DNA from: Verrucomicrobiota bacterium
GTDB taxonomy: Bacteria; Verrucomicrobiota; Verrucomicrobiia; Opitutales; Opitutaceae
Assembly: GCA_003641745.1 (NCBI GenBank)
Contig: QNAI01000001.1
Span: 1-64,000 of the forward strand
Length of the DNA stretch: 64,000 bases
Direction of reading: 5' to 3'
In this document: piece after piece, positions 35,334 through 44,706 of the stretch
Layout: each line of letters starts with the position of its first letter
How positions within the stretch are numbered: position 1 is the stretch's first letter
Program-made: the position numbers and the translations under genes
Notes under the pieces: generated by a model
What the model was told of the DNA's origin: nothing
Seen by the model: only the letters and a program-made list of their open reading frames with translations
The model's database searches: none

Positions 35334-36911
35334 ATGTCTCTGCCTCCATTTTCCAGTCACTTGATCGCCGATGTCGGAATCAGCATGGGCGACGAAGGCA
35401 AAGGCCGTTTGATCGGCGAGGTGGTTGAGGAACTCCGCGCCTCGACCAAGCTGGAAGTTCCTGTTCAGATGGTGCTCAAGGTCAACGGTGGCGCCAATTC
35501 GGGACACACGGCCGGAGGAATCAAGCTGAACCTCCTTCCGGCCGGTGTCATCGAGTCGTCGATCCCCTACCTCGCCATCGGCAGCGGTGTCGTGGCAGAT
35601 CCGAGGAAGTTCTGGTGGGAGGCCCGTCCGCTGGAGGAACAGGGCCTCAAAGTCATGGATCGACTGATCATCGATGAGCGGACCATGGTTTCCGATGTCT
35701 GCCACCGGCTCCTCGACCTCGCCTGGGAGGACTATCGGGTCAATATTCTGGCCGAGGAATCGCGCGGTTCGACCGGACGCGGAATCACTCCGGCTTACCA
35801 GGACGAAGCAGGACAATGGCAGATCAATTACGGGGACTTCCTGGCCGAACGCGAAGGATTCGCCCGGCGACTGCGCCAGCGGGCGGACCGCACAGTCAAG
35901 ACCATCCAGCATGTATGCCAGGCAAGCGAAGACACCTGGAATGGTTTTTTTGACCTGTTGACCCAGGCCGAAACCCGGGCCAACCAGGAGTCCATCGACG
36001 CAGGGATCTTCCAGATCGGTGAATTCGATTTTCATCAATTCAAGGGCGACACGCCGTTCAGTCTCAACACAGACCGCCTGGTCGACCTGTATTGGGAAGC
36101 CGGTCAAAGGTTGAGGGAACAAATCACCGATGTCCGCGAACGAGTCCTCGACGCCCTGCGTGAACACAGAGCGGTGATCGGCGAGTTCGGGCAGGCCTTC
36201 TGGCTGGATAAGCGTCACGGGTATGCACCCAACGTAACCGGGTCGCATACCTTTGCCCCCGAGTTTTTCAACTCGGCCTGCATCCCGTGCCAACCGATTC
36301 ACACCTTTGGCGTGGGCAAGGCTTACGATACCAAGGTGGGCACCCACACCTTTATCACCCGGATGGACGACGAACATCCTCTCTGCAAACATTTGAAGAA
36401 ACTGGAGTTCGGCACGTCCACCGGGCGGCAACGAATGGTGGGATGGTTCGATGCGGTCGAAAAAGGGGATACCCTGCGCTACGGAGGGTTCCAGGACCTC
36501 ATGATCAACAAGATTGACGCCCTCGGCGCCCTGCCCGATTGGACGGGGCCCCTGCGGATCTGCCACGCATACGAGGACCGGACCGGACGCCGATACAACC
36601 ACCTGCCGCGTCGTGAGGAACTGAGACGAACCCTCAAGCCTCTCTACCGCGATTTCCCGACCTGGGAGGGTGATCTGTCCGGCATCCGTCGGTTCGATGA
36701 CCTCCCGGTCGAAGCAAAAACCTATATCGCCGCCATGATGCGCTCGATCCTCGAAGCCGCCTACAGCGACGAAAAGTGGCCGTTGCGGCTCCCCAATCTA
36801 CGTTATATCGGAGTCGGGCCCGATCCAAGTCAGGTGATCAAAGATATCCCGGAAACCGCAGTCCTGATTCGAATGGTGAATTTCGAATCTGACCGGCCGG
36901 CAATCCCCTGA
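35334..36911 (+). CDS. purA: Adenylosuccinate synthetase, long divergent form
   Basis: Converts IMP and aspartate to adenylosuccinate with GTP. 525 aa, roughly 90 longer than the usual 430. Conserved sites: GDEGKGR loop (catalytic Asp), NGGANSGHT with the catalytic His, GRGITPAY, the arginine loop region [12 protein letters not shown], and NKID for GTP base recognition. The extra length lies mainly between GRGITPAY and EFGQAFWLD, where charged helices are inserted. Start ATG 35334; the frame is open to 35202. Confidence 0.9.
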   Translation: MSLPPFSSHLIADVGISMGDEGKGRLIGEVVEELRASTKLEVPVQMVLKVNGGANSGHTAGGIKLNLLPAGVIESSIPYLAIGSGVVADPRKFWWEARPLEEQGLKVMDRLIIDERTMVSDVCHRLLDLAWEDYRVNILAEESRGSTGRGITPAYQDEAGQWQINYGDFLAEREGFARRLRQRADRTVKTIQHVCQASEDTWNGFFDLLTQAETRANQESIDAGIFQIGEFDFHQFKGDTPFSLNTDRLVDLYWEAGQRLREQITDVRERVLDALREHRAVIGEFGQAFWLDKRHGYAPNVTGSHTFAPEFFNSACIPCQPIHTFGVGKAYDTKVGTHTFITRMDDEHPLCKHLKKLEFGTSTGRQRMVGWFDAVEKGDTLRYGGFQDLMINKIDALGALPDWTGPLRICHAYEDRTGRRYNHLPRREELRRTLKPLYRDFPTWEGDLSGIRRFDDLPVEAKTYIAAMMRSILEAAYSDEKWPLRLPNLRYIGVGPDPSQVIKDIPETAVLIRMVNFESDRPAIP

Positions 36912-37012
36912 AACGGATCATCGGGCTGCGGCATCCCGACCTTACCGACAAAAACCTCTTGCCAAACGATTCCCGCACCCTCTAATGGCGGACCCTTTCA
37001 GCACTTTTCATC

Positions 37013-37243
37013 ATGGCCAGCATTTGTCAGATCACGGGTAAACGACCCACCACCGGAAGCATCATCCACCGCAAGGGACAGAGTAAGAAAAGCGGCGGCA
37101 TCGGCACCCACGTCACCAAAGTGAACAAGCGCAAGTTCAAGCCGAACGTGCAGAGGGTGAAGATTGTGACCGAAAACGGTGGCACCAAGCGTGTCTGGGT
37201 CAGCGTCAAGGCCATCAAGGCCGGCAAGGTGACCAAGGCCTGA
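37013..37243 (+). CDS. rpmB: 50S ribosomal protein L28
   Basis: 76 aa basic protein. MASICQITGKRP is the L28 start, followed by NKRKFKPNVQ and the C-terminal RVWVSVKAIKAG. The N-terminal CxxC-like zinc pair seen in some L28 is absent (only one Cys). Single gene after purA. Confidence 0.95.
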   Translation: MASICQITGKRPTTGSIIHRKGQSKKSGGIGTHVTKVNKRKFKPNVQRVKIVTENGGTKRVWVSVKAIKAGKVTKA

Positions 37244-37632
37244 ACCCGGGGCCCCTTCCTGTGCCCGCCTGGCTAAAAGGGGTCAAACGTCAAAGGTAAA
37301 GTTTCACCTGCCGCGGATTCAGTTGTCTGATCCGGTACCACGCTGAGAGCGCTCTGCCGGCTTGAAGGACCGGGCGAGGACCAAAGTGGCGTATCCGGCT
37401 GCTTTGCCAGCTGATCGGGTCACCGAAGATGACATCCTGGCCGGACACTTTCGCTCGACGCGCGGTTCGCCGGAACGTTTTCGACTGACGTCGATATCAA
37501 GCCTCCGAACCCGGATTTGGGCGGAGTCATTTCCGCTTTGGGGAAATGTCAGCACAATCGTGCAGGCGGTGGCGGTAAATGTGCTCTGAACCCTGCCGAC
37601 TCGTCGCATGTGGCGAGCGATGACTCCGTCCT
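37244..37632. other. Intergenic region rpmB-cysH
   Basis: 389 bp without a convincing gene. A GGGGTCA motif at 37277-37283, like the REP arm at 38707, begins it. Short frames on both strands (plus 37362-37589 and minus 37319-37750) read moderately protein-like but have no start support or recognisable family. Repeat-derived or decayed sequence is the likelier explanation. Confidence 0.4.
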
Positions 37633-38358
37633 TCAGATCTGAAAATCCATCCGGCCACTGTCCTCGTGCAGGCCGCATTCGCGTTTCAGGCCATTGAAAC
37701 GGGTCTGTTCTTCGGTCATGCCATCCAGCAATTTGCTGGTGCTGTGCCAATCGCCGACCGACACATACCCCTTGTCCCAGAGGGGATGGTAGGGCAGATC
37801 ATGGTCGACCAGGTAGCGATGCACTCGGCGGGCGTCCCAATCGATGATCGGATGGATCTTGGTCACCTTGTTCTGTAGCTGAACCACCGGCAAGTCGCTT
37901 CGACTGGTTGACTGTTCACGCCGCAGACCAGCCAGCCAGCCAGTTGCCCCGGTTTCCCGGACCGCCCGATCCATCGGCTCAATCTTGTTGATGAAATTGT
38001 AGCGTTTGAGCTCTTCCACGCCCTTCTCCCAGCGCCGTCCGTTCAGCGCTTCCTGCTCCGCTGCGGTCATGGTCGGTATGAACTTCTTCAGATTCAGGCC
38101 GAGCCGCTCGGTCAGATCCCGAGCAAAGACATAAGACTCGGGAAACAGATAGCCCGTATCGATGAAAATCACCGGTATTGTCGGAACCAGACGGGTGACC
38201 AGGTGGAGCATGACCGCCGAATGGACGCCAAAACTTGTCGTCATGACCAGGCCTTCACCGAAAGTCTCGACCGCCCACGATATCCGTTCCCCGGCTCTCA
38301 TCGACTCCAGGACCGGCCTCTTCGAAACGGGGTCTGTTTTCAAGGCAAGATCATTCAC
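37633..38358 (-). CDS. cysH: Phosphoadenylyl-sulfate reductase (CysH family)
   Basis: Assimilatory reduction of activated sulfate to sulfite with thioredoxin. 241 aa. Motifs: [15 protein letters not shown] (PP-loop region), [34 protein letters not shown] and the catalytic ECGLH near the C-terminus. The CC...CxxC cysteines that bind the 4Fe-4S cluster in APS reductases are absent, so PAPS is the expected substrate. No other sulfate gene is nearby. Confidence 0.92.
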   Translation of the reverse strand: MNDLALKTDPVSKRPVLESMRAGERISWAVETFGEGLVMTTSFGVHSAVMLHLVTRLVPTIPVIFIDTGYLFPESYVFARDLTERLGLNLKKFIPTMTAAEQEALNGRRWEKGVEELKRYNFINKIEPMDRAVRETGATGWLAGLRREQSTSRSDLPVVQLQNKVTKIHPIIDWDARRVHRYLVDHDLPYHPLWDKGYVSVGDWHSTSKLLDGMTEEQTRFNGLKRECGLHEDSGRMDFQI

Positions 38359-38706
38359 AAGGTCTAATCTATACTAAATAGGGTCGGAAAGTAAAGATAG
38401 GATGCAATTTCAAAAATTCAACCGGTTGAAGCCTCCCGGATTGCCGTTCCGGAAGGTCAGACCGGGCAGGGTTGGGTCGCTGGCGCGACGGTGGGCGGTG
38501 GGCAGTCTGAAATTCCGAGCGACCGCCCCGCTCTCGGGCTACGCGGATGAAGCAGAAGGGGGTTTCAGATCCATCGATCGTTGGACCTTTGAAACGGCTG
38601 GCCGGGGACGTCCAGCCCTACCGGAATATACAAAGGTGGCGGTGCACCAGGGAGGATACGGGGAGAACGTCATCCGTCATCCGAAAGGGCTTCGGTCCGT
38701 TTGAAA

Positions 38707-38759
38707 GGGGTCACAGCTCACATCTCGAATTGGCATGCAAGATGTCGAGCAATGACCCC
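38707..38759. repeat. REP-like interrupted palindrome
   Basis: GGGGTCA (38707-38713) pairs with TGACCCC (38753-38759), GCTC with GAGC and ACATCT (38720-38725) with AGATGT (38740-38745). This leaves a 14-nt loop: 17 paired bases with two small internal loops. The GGGGTCA...GCTCAC opening is like REP elements mobilised by TnpA_REP (Y1) transposases; no such gene is in the window. Confidence 0.6.
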
Positions 38760-38812
38760 CCGTTCGCACCGTTCCCATCTGACCTCAGATCTCAGATCTC
38801 TTCCCCCTTCCT

Positions 38813-38861
38813 CCGTCATCCGTCATCCGTCATCCGTCGTCCGTCGTCCGTCGTCCGTCGT
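38813..38861. repeat. 7-bp tandem repeat (CCGTCAT x3, CCGTCGT x4)
   Basis: Seven uninterrupted 7-bp units, three CCGTCAT followed by four CCGTCGT, inside a pyrimidine-rich stretch about 50 bp from the valS stop. Copy number is likely variable between strains. Confidence 0.85.
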
Positions 38862-38906
38862 CCACTTCTGCCTTCTTACTTCTTACTTCAAACTTCCAGC
38901 CCCTCC

Positions 38907-41624
38907 CTACCCTAAACTTTGAAACAGGCGGTCAATCTCCTCGGCCTTGGTTCGATTCTCCTCGAGTTGTTTCCGCGCACCCTCGACCACTTCGGGCGGT
39001 GCCTTCGAGGTGAACTTCTCATTCCCCAAGCGGGCTTCAGCGCCGGCGATGGCTTTCTGGAGGCGGGCCAATTCCTTGGTCAACCGCTCACGTTCGGCCT
39101 CCAGGTCCACCGATGAAGCCAGGTCCAGATAGAGTGTCCCATAGGGCGTGACCACGGCCGGGGCCGATTCCATCGACTCGGTCCGACTGATTGAGGAAGC
39201 ACCGGCCATCCGCTCGATCTTGGCGTTGTTGGTCGAGACCACATCCCATTGGGCGTCATCACAGGCCAGGAAGAGAGCGACGTCCCGCCGGCTGGCCAGA
39301 TTGTAATCCACTTTCAGGGCACGGGCCGAGGCTGTCAGCGTCTTGAGTCCGGCCACTTCTCCCGCTGCTGAGGGGTCCGGCCTGAGACCCAGGGTCCCCA
39401 GATCACAATCAACCGTCGCATCCTGAATGAAGCCGTCCTCTCTGCCGTAGCCGAGTTGATGCCATAGTTCCTCGGTAATGAAGGGAATGAACGGGTGCAG
39501 GAGCAGGAGCGTCTGTCGGAGGACCAGATCCTGGACGGCCAGGGAATTTTCGCGGGTGTTCTCATCCTGCAATTTCGCCTTCGAGACCTCAACGTACCAG
39601 TCGCAGAAATCGTTCCAGAAAAACTGGTAAAGGGTATGGGTGGCACGGTTGAACTCGAAGGCTTTGATGGCCGATCCGACCTCGGTCATGGTGGAGGTCA
39701 AATGGGTCAGGATGGCGTGGTCGTCGTTGTCAAATACGCTGCGATCCAATCGCCCGGCGATTGCCTCAAGCGAGGAATTATCGCCGGCCGGCCCGGACAT
39801 GGTCCGAAAACGACAGGCGTTCCAGAGCTTATTGCAGAAGTTGCGACCACCCTCAATCCTCTCATGGGTGAACCGCACATCCTGTCCCTGGGGGGCGGCC
39901 GACAGCATTCCGAAGCGGAGCGCGTCAGCGCCATATTTCGCGATCATATCGAGGGGATCCGGTGAGTTGCCGAGGGTTTTGGACATCTTTCGTCCCTGGG
40001 CATCGCGAACCATTCCGTTGAAATAAACGTGACGGAAGGGAATCCGCTGCTCGACCGGTGCACCGGGTCGGGCAAACTCGAGTCCCGCCATAATCATGCG
40101 GGCCACCCAGAAAAAGATAATATCCGGTCCCGTCGCCAGGGCGTCGGTCGGATAGAAGGTATCAAACCCTCGTACTGCCATGGCCTTTTCATCCGGCCAG
40201 CCGAGGGTCCCAATCGGCCAGAGCCATGAGGACGCCCAAGTATCGAGCACATCCTCCTCCTGCTCCCAGTTCTCCGGATCGTGCGGGCCGTCAACCGACA
40301 CATGGACCTTGGTTGAATCCTTCAGGTCCTCCTCCGTCAGTTCGGACAACTGGATGCCCTTGCGATACCAGACAGGTATGCGCTGCCCCCACCAGAGCTG
40401 ACGGCTGATGCACCAGTCCTGGATATTGTTCAACCAGTGCATGTAGACCTTGGTCCAACGCTCAGGGTAGAACTTGATCAGTCCATCTTCGACCACTTTC
40501 TTGGCTTCTTCGACCTTCGGGTAGCGCATCCACCACTGCCAGGTCAGGCGGGGCTCGATCGGGACATCAGCCCGCTGGCTAAACCCGACGTTGTTTTCAT
40601 AGGGTTCTTCCGCCACCAGCAACCCCAGGCTTCGGAGTTTCTCTGTCGCCACTTTGCGCGCTTCAAACCGATCCATCCCGTCAAACTCGGCACCGGCCAG
40701 GTTGTTCAGGGTGCCGTCCGGATTGAGGACATCGACGATGGGCAAGTCGTGACGCAACCCGATCTCGTAATCGACCCTGTCGTGGGCCGGGGTCACTTTG
40801 AGCACTCCGGTCCCGAATTCGATGTCGATCGCCAGATCCTCCACAATAGGAATGGCTTCGCGGGGGAACGGGCGCCAGACGTGTTTCCCCACCAGCCCCT
40901 TGTAGCGTTCGTCGGCTGGATGGACCGCGATTCCGGTATCTCCCATCAGGGTCTCGGGTCGCGTGGTTGATATCTCGAGGAATCGTCCCGGCTCCTCGAC
41001 CACCTCGTAGCGCATCTTGTAGAGGATCCCGTTCTGCGGCTTCATGATAACCTCCTCATCGGAGATGGCTGTCAAGGTGGCCGGGCACCAGTTGACCATG
41101 CGCTTGCCCCGGTAGATCCGCCCCTCCTTGAAGAGTCGCTCAAAAGCGGACAACACGGAGCGGTTGTACTCCGGATCCATGGTAAAGACCAGACGATCCC
41201 AGTCGCAGGAACAGCCCATCGCCTGGAGCTGTTTGAGTATGATGCCCCCATGTTTCTCCTGCCAATCCTTGGCCCGCTTCAGAAAAGCTTCCCGTCCGAT
41301 GTCCCTGCGGGTCCTGCCTTCATCGCGGGCGAGTTGCTTCTCAACCACGGAATGGGTCGAAATGCTGGCATGGTCGGTGCCGGGGATCCAGCAGGCTTCC
41401 CTGCCTTCGAGCCGCGCCCGGCGAATGAGCACATCCTGGATGGTGTTGTTGAGAACATGGCCGATATGAAGAACACCGGTCACATTGGGCGGCGGGATGA
41501 CAATCGAGTAAGGTTCTTTTCCTGCGTCAGGACGGCCCCGAAAGCACTTGGCATCGAGCCAGGATTGGTACCATCGCCCCTCAACCGAGGACGGATCATA
41601 GGTCTGAGTAAATTCCGAGGACAT
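38907..41624 (-). CDS. valS: Valyl-tRNA synthetase
   Basis: 905 aa class I synthetase. HIGH-type motif HIGHVL in PPPNVTGVLHIGHVLNNT, KMSKS-type motif KMSKTLGNSPDP, the editing-domain segment TTRPETLMGDTGIAVHP, and a C-terminal coiled coil rich in Glu/Lys. GTDHASISTHSVVEKQL replaces the more common GTDHAGIATQ. ATG 41624 (MSSEFTQTYDP) is the family start; the frame runs open to 42104 over the divergent glnD gene and that part is not coding. Confidence 0.96.
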   Translation of the reverse strand: MSSEFTQTYDPSSVEGRWYQSWLDAKCFRGRPDAGKEPYSIVIPPPNVTGVLHIGHVLNNTIQDVLIRRARLEGREACWIPGTDHASISTHSVVEKQLARDEGRTRRDIGREAFLKRAKDWQEKHGGIILKQLQAMGCSCDWDRLVFTMDPEYNRSVLSAFERLFKEGRIYRGKRMVNWCPATLTAISDEEVIMKPQNGILYKMRYEVVEEPGRFLEISTTRPETLMGDTGIAVHPADERYKGLVGKHVWRPFPREAIPIVEDLAIDIEFGTGVLKVTPAHDRVDYEIGLRHDLPIVDVLNPDGTLNNLAGAEFDGMDRFEARKVATEKLRSLGLLVAEEPYENNVGFSQRADVPIEPRLTWQWWMRYPKVEEAKKVVEDGLIKFYPERWTKVYMHWLNNIQDWCISRQLWWGQRIPVWYRKGIQLSELTEEDLKDSTKVHVSVDGPHDPENWEQEEDVLDTWASSWLWPIGTLGWPDEKAMAVRGFDTFYPTDALATGPDIIFFWVARMIMAGLEFARPGAPVEQRIPFRHVYFNGMVRDAQGRKMSKTLGNSPDPLDMIAKYGADALRFGMLSAAPQGQDVRFTHERIEGGRNFCNKLWNACRFRTMSGPAGDNSSLEAIAGRLDRSVFDNDDHAILTHLTSTMTEVGSAIKAFEFNRATHTLYQFFWNDFCDWYVEVSKAKLQDENTRENSLAVQDLVLRQTLLLLHPFIPFITEELWHQLGYGREDGFIQDATVDCDLGTLGLRPDPSAAGEVAGLKTLTASARALKVDYNLASRRDVALFLACDDAQWDVVSTNNAKIERMAGASSISRTESMESAPAVVTPYGTLYLDLASSVDLEAERERLTKELARLQKAIAGAEARLGNEKFTSKAPPEVVEGARKQLEENRTKAEEIDRLFQSLG

Positions 41625-41883
41625 GGTTTCGTCTGTGCGGTCGCTGCAGGTTCGGGAAAAAGCCGTGACCCTATCGAGGCCGTCCGAAACAAGACAAGCG
41701 GATTTGGATTCGGTCCGACCGATGGACAGGAACACGAGAGTTGGAAAAGTACCCGATCGGTGCCTCCCTTCCTCTTTTCTCAGGTCCGAGATGGCCTTGA
41801 ATTGCTCCACTAGAGTTTTGCCTTGTCCGCTGCATGTGTCAGCTTCCAAGCCGACACGGTCACGATCCTCCCCGCCCGAACAG

Positions 41884-44685
41884 ATGACTTCCCGAATCCA
41901 AAAACACGCCGCTCGTCGCCTCTCTTTTGATCTGGACGCCAGCAAGGCGAAGCGCCTGGCCGCCTGCAAAAAGTTCATGCGGCTCGAATCGGAGATGATC
42001 ATCATGAGGCAACGGGCCGGTGATTCCGGCGTCAAAGTGGCCCGGATGCGTTCAAAGCTGATCGACGCCCTTTTGACCAAGCTCTTTGCCCACTGCCTGA
42101 ACATCTATCGCCGGAGCCATGAGGATTCGGAAATCACAGTGGCGCTGATCGCCCTGGGAGGCTACGGGCGCACCGAGCTTGCCCCGTTCAGCGACATCGA
42201 CCTCATGTTTCTCTACCCGACCGGGATCAAGGCGAAGAAGATCCGGGATCTCCAGCAGACGATGACTGATGAGATTCTCTATATCCTCTGGGACCTTGGA
42301 TTGAAGGTGGGGCACTCGAGCCGATCGGTCGAGGAGGCCTTTGCCGAAGCCCGCAGCGACATCCAGACCATGACCGCGCTTCTGGAAGCCCGGTTCATCA
42401 CAGGGGACGAGCATCTCTACCGCTCCTTCAGCGAGGCCTATCGGACCTTTTACCTGAAGGACAACCCGAAGGCCTATATTGCCAAGCGCCTGGATGACCA
42501 GGCCACCCGTCGCGGTCGCTTCGGCAACACTGTCTTTCTGCAGGAACCGGACATCAAGCGGGGCGTGGGCGGGCTCAGGGATTTCCAGAATGCGCTATGG
42601 ATGGCGCAGGTCAGGCTCGGGACGAAGACAGCCGAAGATCTCAACGCCAACAATTACCTGCACAAAAATGAGCTCCGCGACTTTGTACGTGGCTACGATT
42701 ACCTCCTGCGGGTGCGAAACACGCTTCACTACCTGAGCAAGCGGCCCAACGATCTCCTGAATCTTGAGATGCAGCCCAAGGTCGCCTACCAGATGGGATT
42801 CAAGCATCGCGAGCTCCTGACCCGAGTGGAGCAATTCATGCGCATATACTATGGGCATGCCCAGAACATCTACCGGATTTCGAAGCTCCTTGAGCACCGG
42901 CTCGCCCTGACCGCTCTGGACGCCGAGGATCGGAAACTCTCCTTTCGTGAGGTCATCCGGGCCCGGCGAATGGACCGGACAAAGATGGTCGACGGGTTTG
43001 TGCTTCGGGGCCGGGAACTTGCCTACGAAAACAAGAAGGTTTTTGAGGAGGATCCGAGACGTCTGATCCGGATTTTTCGGCACGCCCAAGTCCTGAACGC
43101 GTCGCTGGATTTCGACCTCGAATCGCTCATCCGCGAATCGTTACCATCGATAAGTCAGGAAGTTATCAGTTCGAGCGAAGCCAGTCGGGCCTTTCGGAGC
43201 ATCCTGCAGACACCCGGGCAGGTCTATCCGGTACTGTTTCAGATGCACGAACTGGGCGTTCTCGGTCGGATCATTCCTGAATGGGAACGCCTCACCTGTC
43301 TGGTTCAACATGAATTTTATCACCGATACACCGCCGACATCCACACCCTGAACACGATCCGGGAGCTGGATCTGGTATTCACGAGTTCCGAGCCGATTTT
43401 CCAGAAGTACCGCGAGGCGCTGCGCCACACCGAGCATCCGGACCTGCTCTATCTGGTGCTTCTTCTGCATGATATCGGCAAGGCGGATGGGATCAAAAAC
43501 CACGCGGAAGCGGGTGCCAGAATCGCGGAGCAGATTCTCGCGCGGTTGAAGATCGATCCATCGATTCGGGAGATTGTTCAGTACGTGATAAAAAATCATC
43601 TCCTGATGGCACGATTCTGGCAGAAGTATGATCTCGATGATCCCGAGACCGCAAAATTCTTTGCTCGGCAGACCGAGAATTCGACCCATCTGCGTTTTCT
43701 GTATGTTCACACCTTCTGCGATGCCCGCGGGACCGCTTCCTCCCTGTGGAACAGCTACAAGGACACGCTTCACACCACCCTGTTCCGGACCACTCTGGAA
43801 GCCCTGACCCTGGGCCCCGAGGTTGACAGACGACACGCTGAGCAAAGAGAGATGATCCGAAAAGAGCTGATTGCCAGGCAGATTCCAGATATCAGCGAGG
43901 AAGAGATTGCCGCGCATTTCCAACTGTTGCCGGAGCGCTACTTCATCCACACCGATATCGACGAGATAGCGCTCCACCTCAAAATGGTCAACGACCTGCT
44001 CAAGACCATCAACCAAACCGACACCCTCGGCGCCCTTCAGCCGGTCATCGACTGGAAGGATGATCTCGACCGCGGATTCACCGTCGTCAACGTCGTGACC
44101 TGGGATCGGGCCGGTCTCTTCTACAAACTGGCCGGAGCGCTCAGTGTGTCCGGCCTGAGCATCCTGAGTGCGAAGGTGGTATCCCGATCCGACCACATCG
44201 CGATCGACACTTTCTATGTGGTCGAACCAGGCCGGGGTCTCGTCCAGAGCCGGGCCGCAATGGAAAAATTTCAGCGGACCGTCGATCAGGCTCTGGTTGA
44301 TCACATCGACCTGTATCCGGAGATCCAGGCACAGTCCAAGAAACTCGATTCGAGTCTCCTTCGGTCTACGGACAACCCGCTCCAGTCGACCTTTCCGGCA
44401 ACGGTTGACGTCTACCATGAACTGTCCCTCAAACGAACGATTATCGAGGTGCAATCACCCGATCATCTCGGCCTTCTCTACCTTCTGGCAAATTCGATTT
44501 TCGACCATGGTTTCGACATATCCTTTGCCCGTATAAATACTGAGCGCGGCGTGGCCATAGATACATTCTATATTGAAAACGTGGATCGAAACGAATCCGG
44601 GATCGACACCGCGAAATTAATGGAACTGCGCGAATCGCTGGCCCAAATCATAACCCGGGAACCTCAGGAAACGGTGCACTTTTAG
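41884..44685 (+). CDS. glnD: [Protein-PII] uridylyltransferase/uridylyl-removing enzyme
   Basis: Nitrogen sensor that modifies PII according to glutamine. 933 aa with the full order: nucleotidyltransferase domain (GGYGRTELAPFSDIDLMFL), helical GlnD domain, HD phosphohydrolase (LLHDIGKADGIKNHAEAG) and two C-terminal ACT domains (VVTWDRAGLFYKLAGALS; VQSPDHLGLLYLLANS). ATG 41884 is chosen; the frame is open to 41623. A 259-bp divergent region separates it from valS, where I see no clear promoter or T-box. No glnB gene is in view. Confidence 0.95.
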   Translation: MTSRIQKHAARRLSFDLDASKAKRLAACKKFMRLESEMIIMRQRAGDSGVKVARMRSKLIDALLTKLFAHCLNIYRRSHEDSEITVALIALGGYGRTELAPFSDIDLMFLYPTGIKAKKIRDLQQTMTDEILYILWDLGLKVGHSSRSVEEAFAEARSDIQTMTALLEARFITGDEHLYRSFSEAYRTFYLKDNPKAYIAKRLDDQATRRGRFGNTVFLQEPDIKRGVGGLRDFQNALWMAQVRLGTKTAEDLNANNYLHKNELRDFVRGYDYLLRVRNTLHYLSKRPNDLLNLEMQPKVAYQMGFKHRELLTRVEQFMRIYYGHAQNIYRISKLLEHRLALTALDAEDRKLSFREVIRARRMDRTKMVDGFVLRGRELAYENKKVFEEDPRRLIRIFRHAQVLNASLDFDLESLIRESLPSISQEVISSSEASRAFRSILQTPGQVYPVLFQMHELGVLGRIIPEWERLTCLVQHEFYHRYTADIHTLNTIRELDLVFTSSEPIFQKYREALRHTEHPDLLYLVLLLHDIGKADGIKNHAEAGARIAEQILARLKIDPSIREIVQYVIKNHLLMARFWQKYDLDDPETAKFFARQTENSTHLRFLYVHTFCDARGTASSLWNSYKDTLHTTLFRTTLEALTLGPEVDRRHAEQREMIRKELIARQIPDISEEEIAAHFQLLPERYFIHTDIDEIALHLKMVNDLLKTINQTDTLGALQPVIDWKDDLDRGFTVVNVVTWDRAGLFYKLAGALSVSGLSILSAKVVSRSDHIAIDTFYVVEPGRGLVQSRAAMEKFQRTVDQALVDHIDLYPEIQAQSKKLDSSLLRSTDNPLQSTFPATVDVYHELSLKRTIIEVQSPDHLGLLYLLANSIFDHGFDISFARINTERGVAIDTFYIENVDRNESGIDTAKLMELRESLAQIITREPQETVHF

Positions 44686-44706
44686 TCCCCGGTCTCACTG
44701 CACCAG

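Larger units (their letters stand above)
38359..38906. other. Repeat-rich intergenic region cysH-valS
   Basis: 548 bp with no supported gene. It holds a GGCTGG/CCAGCC hairpin near 38597-38618, a REP-like palindrome (38707-38759), a 7-bp tandem repeat (38813-38861), two stray CATCCGT units near 38670-38681, and a pyrimidine-rich run up to valS. The mosaic suggests an insertion hotspot for small palindromic elements. Confidence 0.55.

Noticed and set aside
37319-37750. Minus-strand frame of 143 aa and plus-strand frame 37362-37589 between rpmB and cysH
   Set aside because: Both read somewhat protein-like, but they overlap each other and cysH, have no ribosome site and match no family I know.
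41625-42104. 160-residue upstream extension of valS
   Set aside because: It overlaps the divergent glnD start, and the family start is at 41624.
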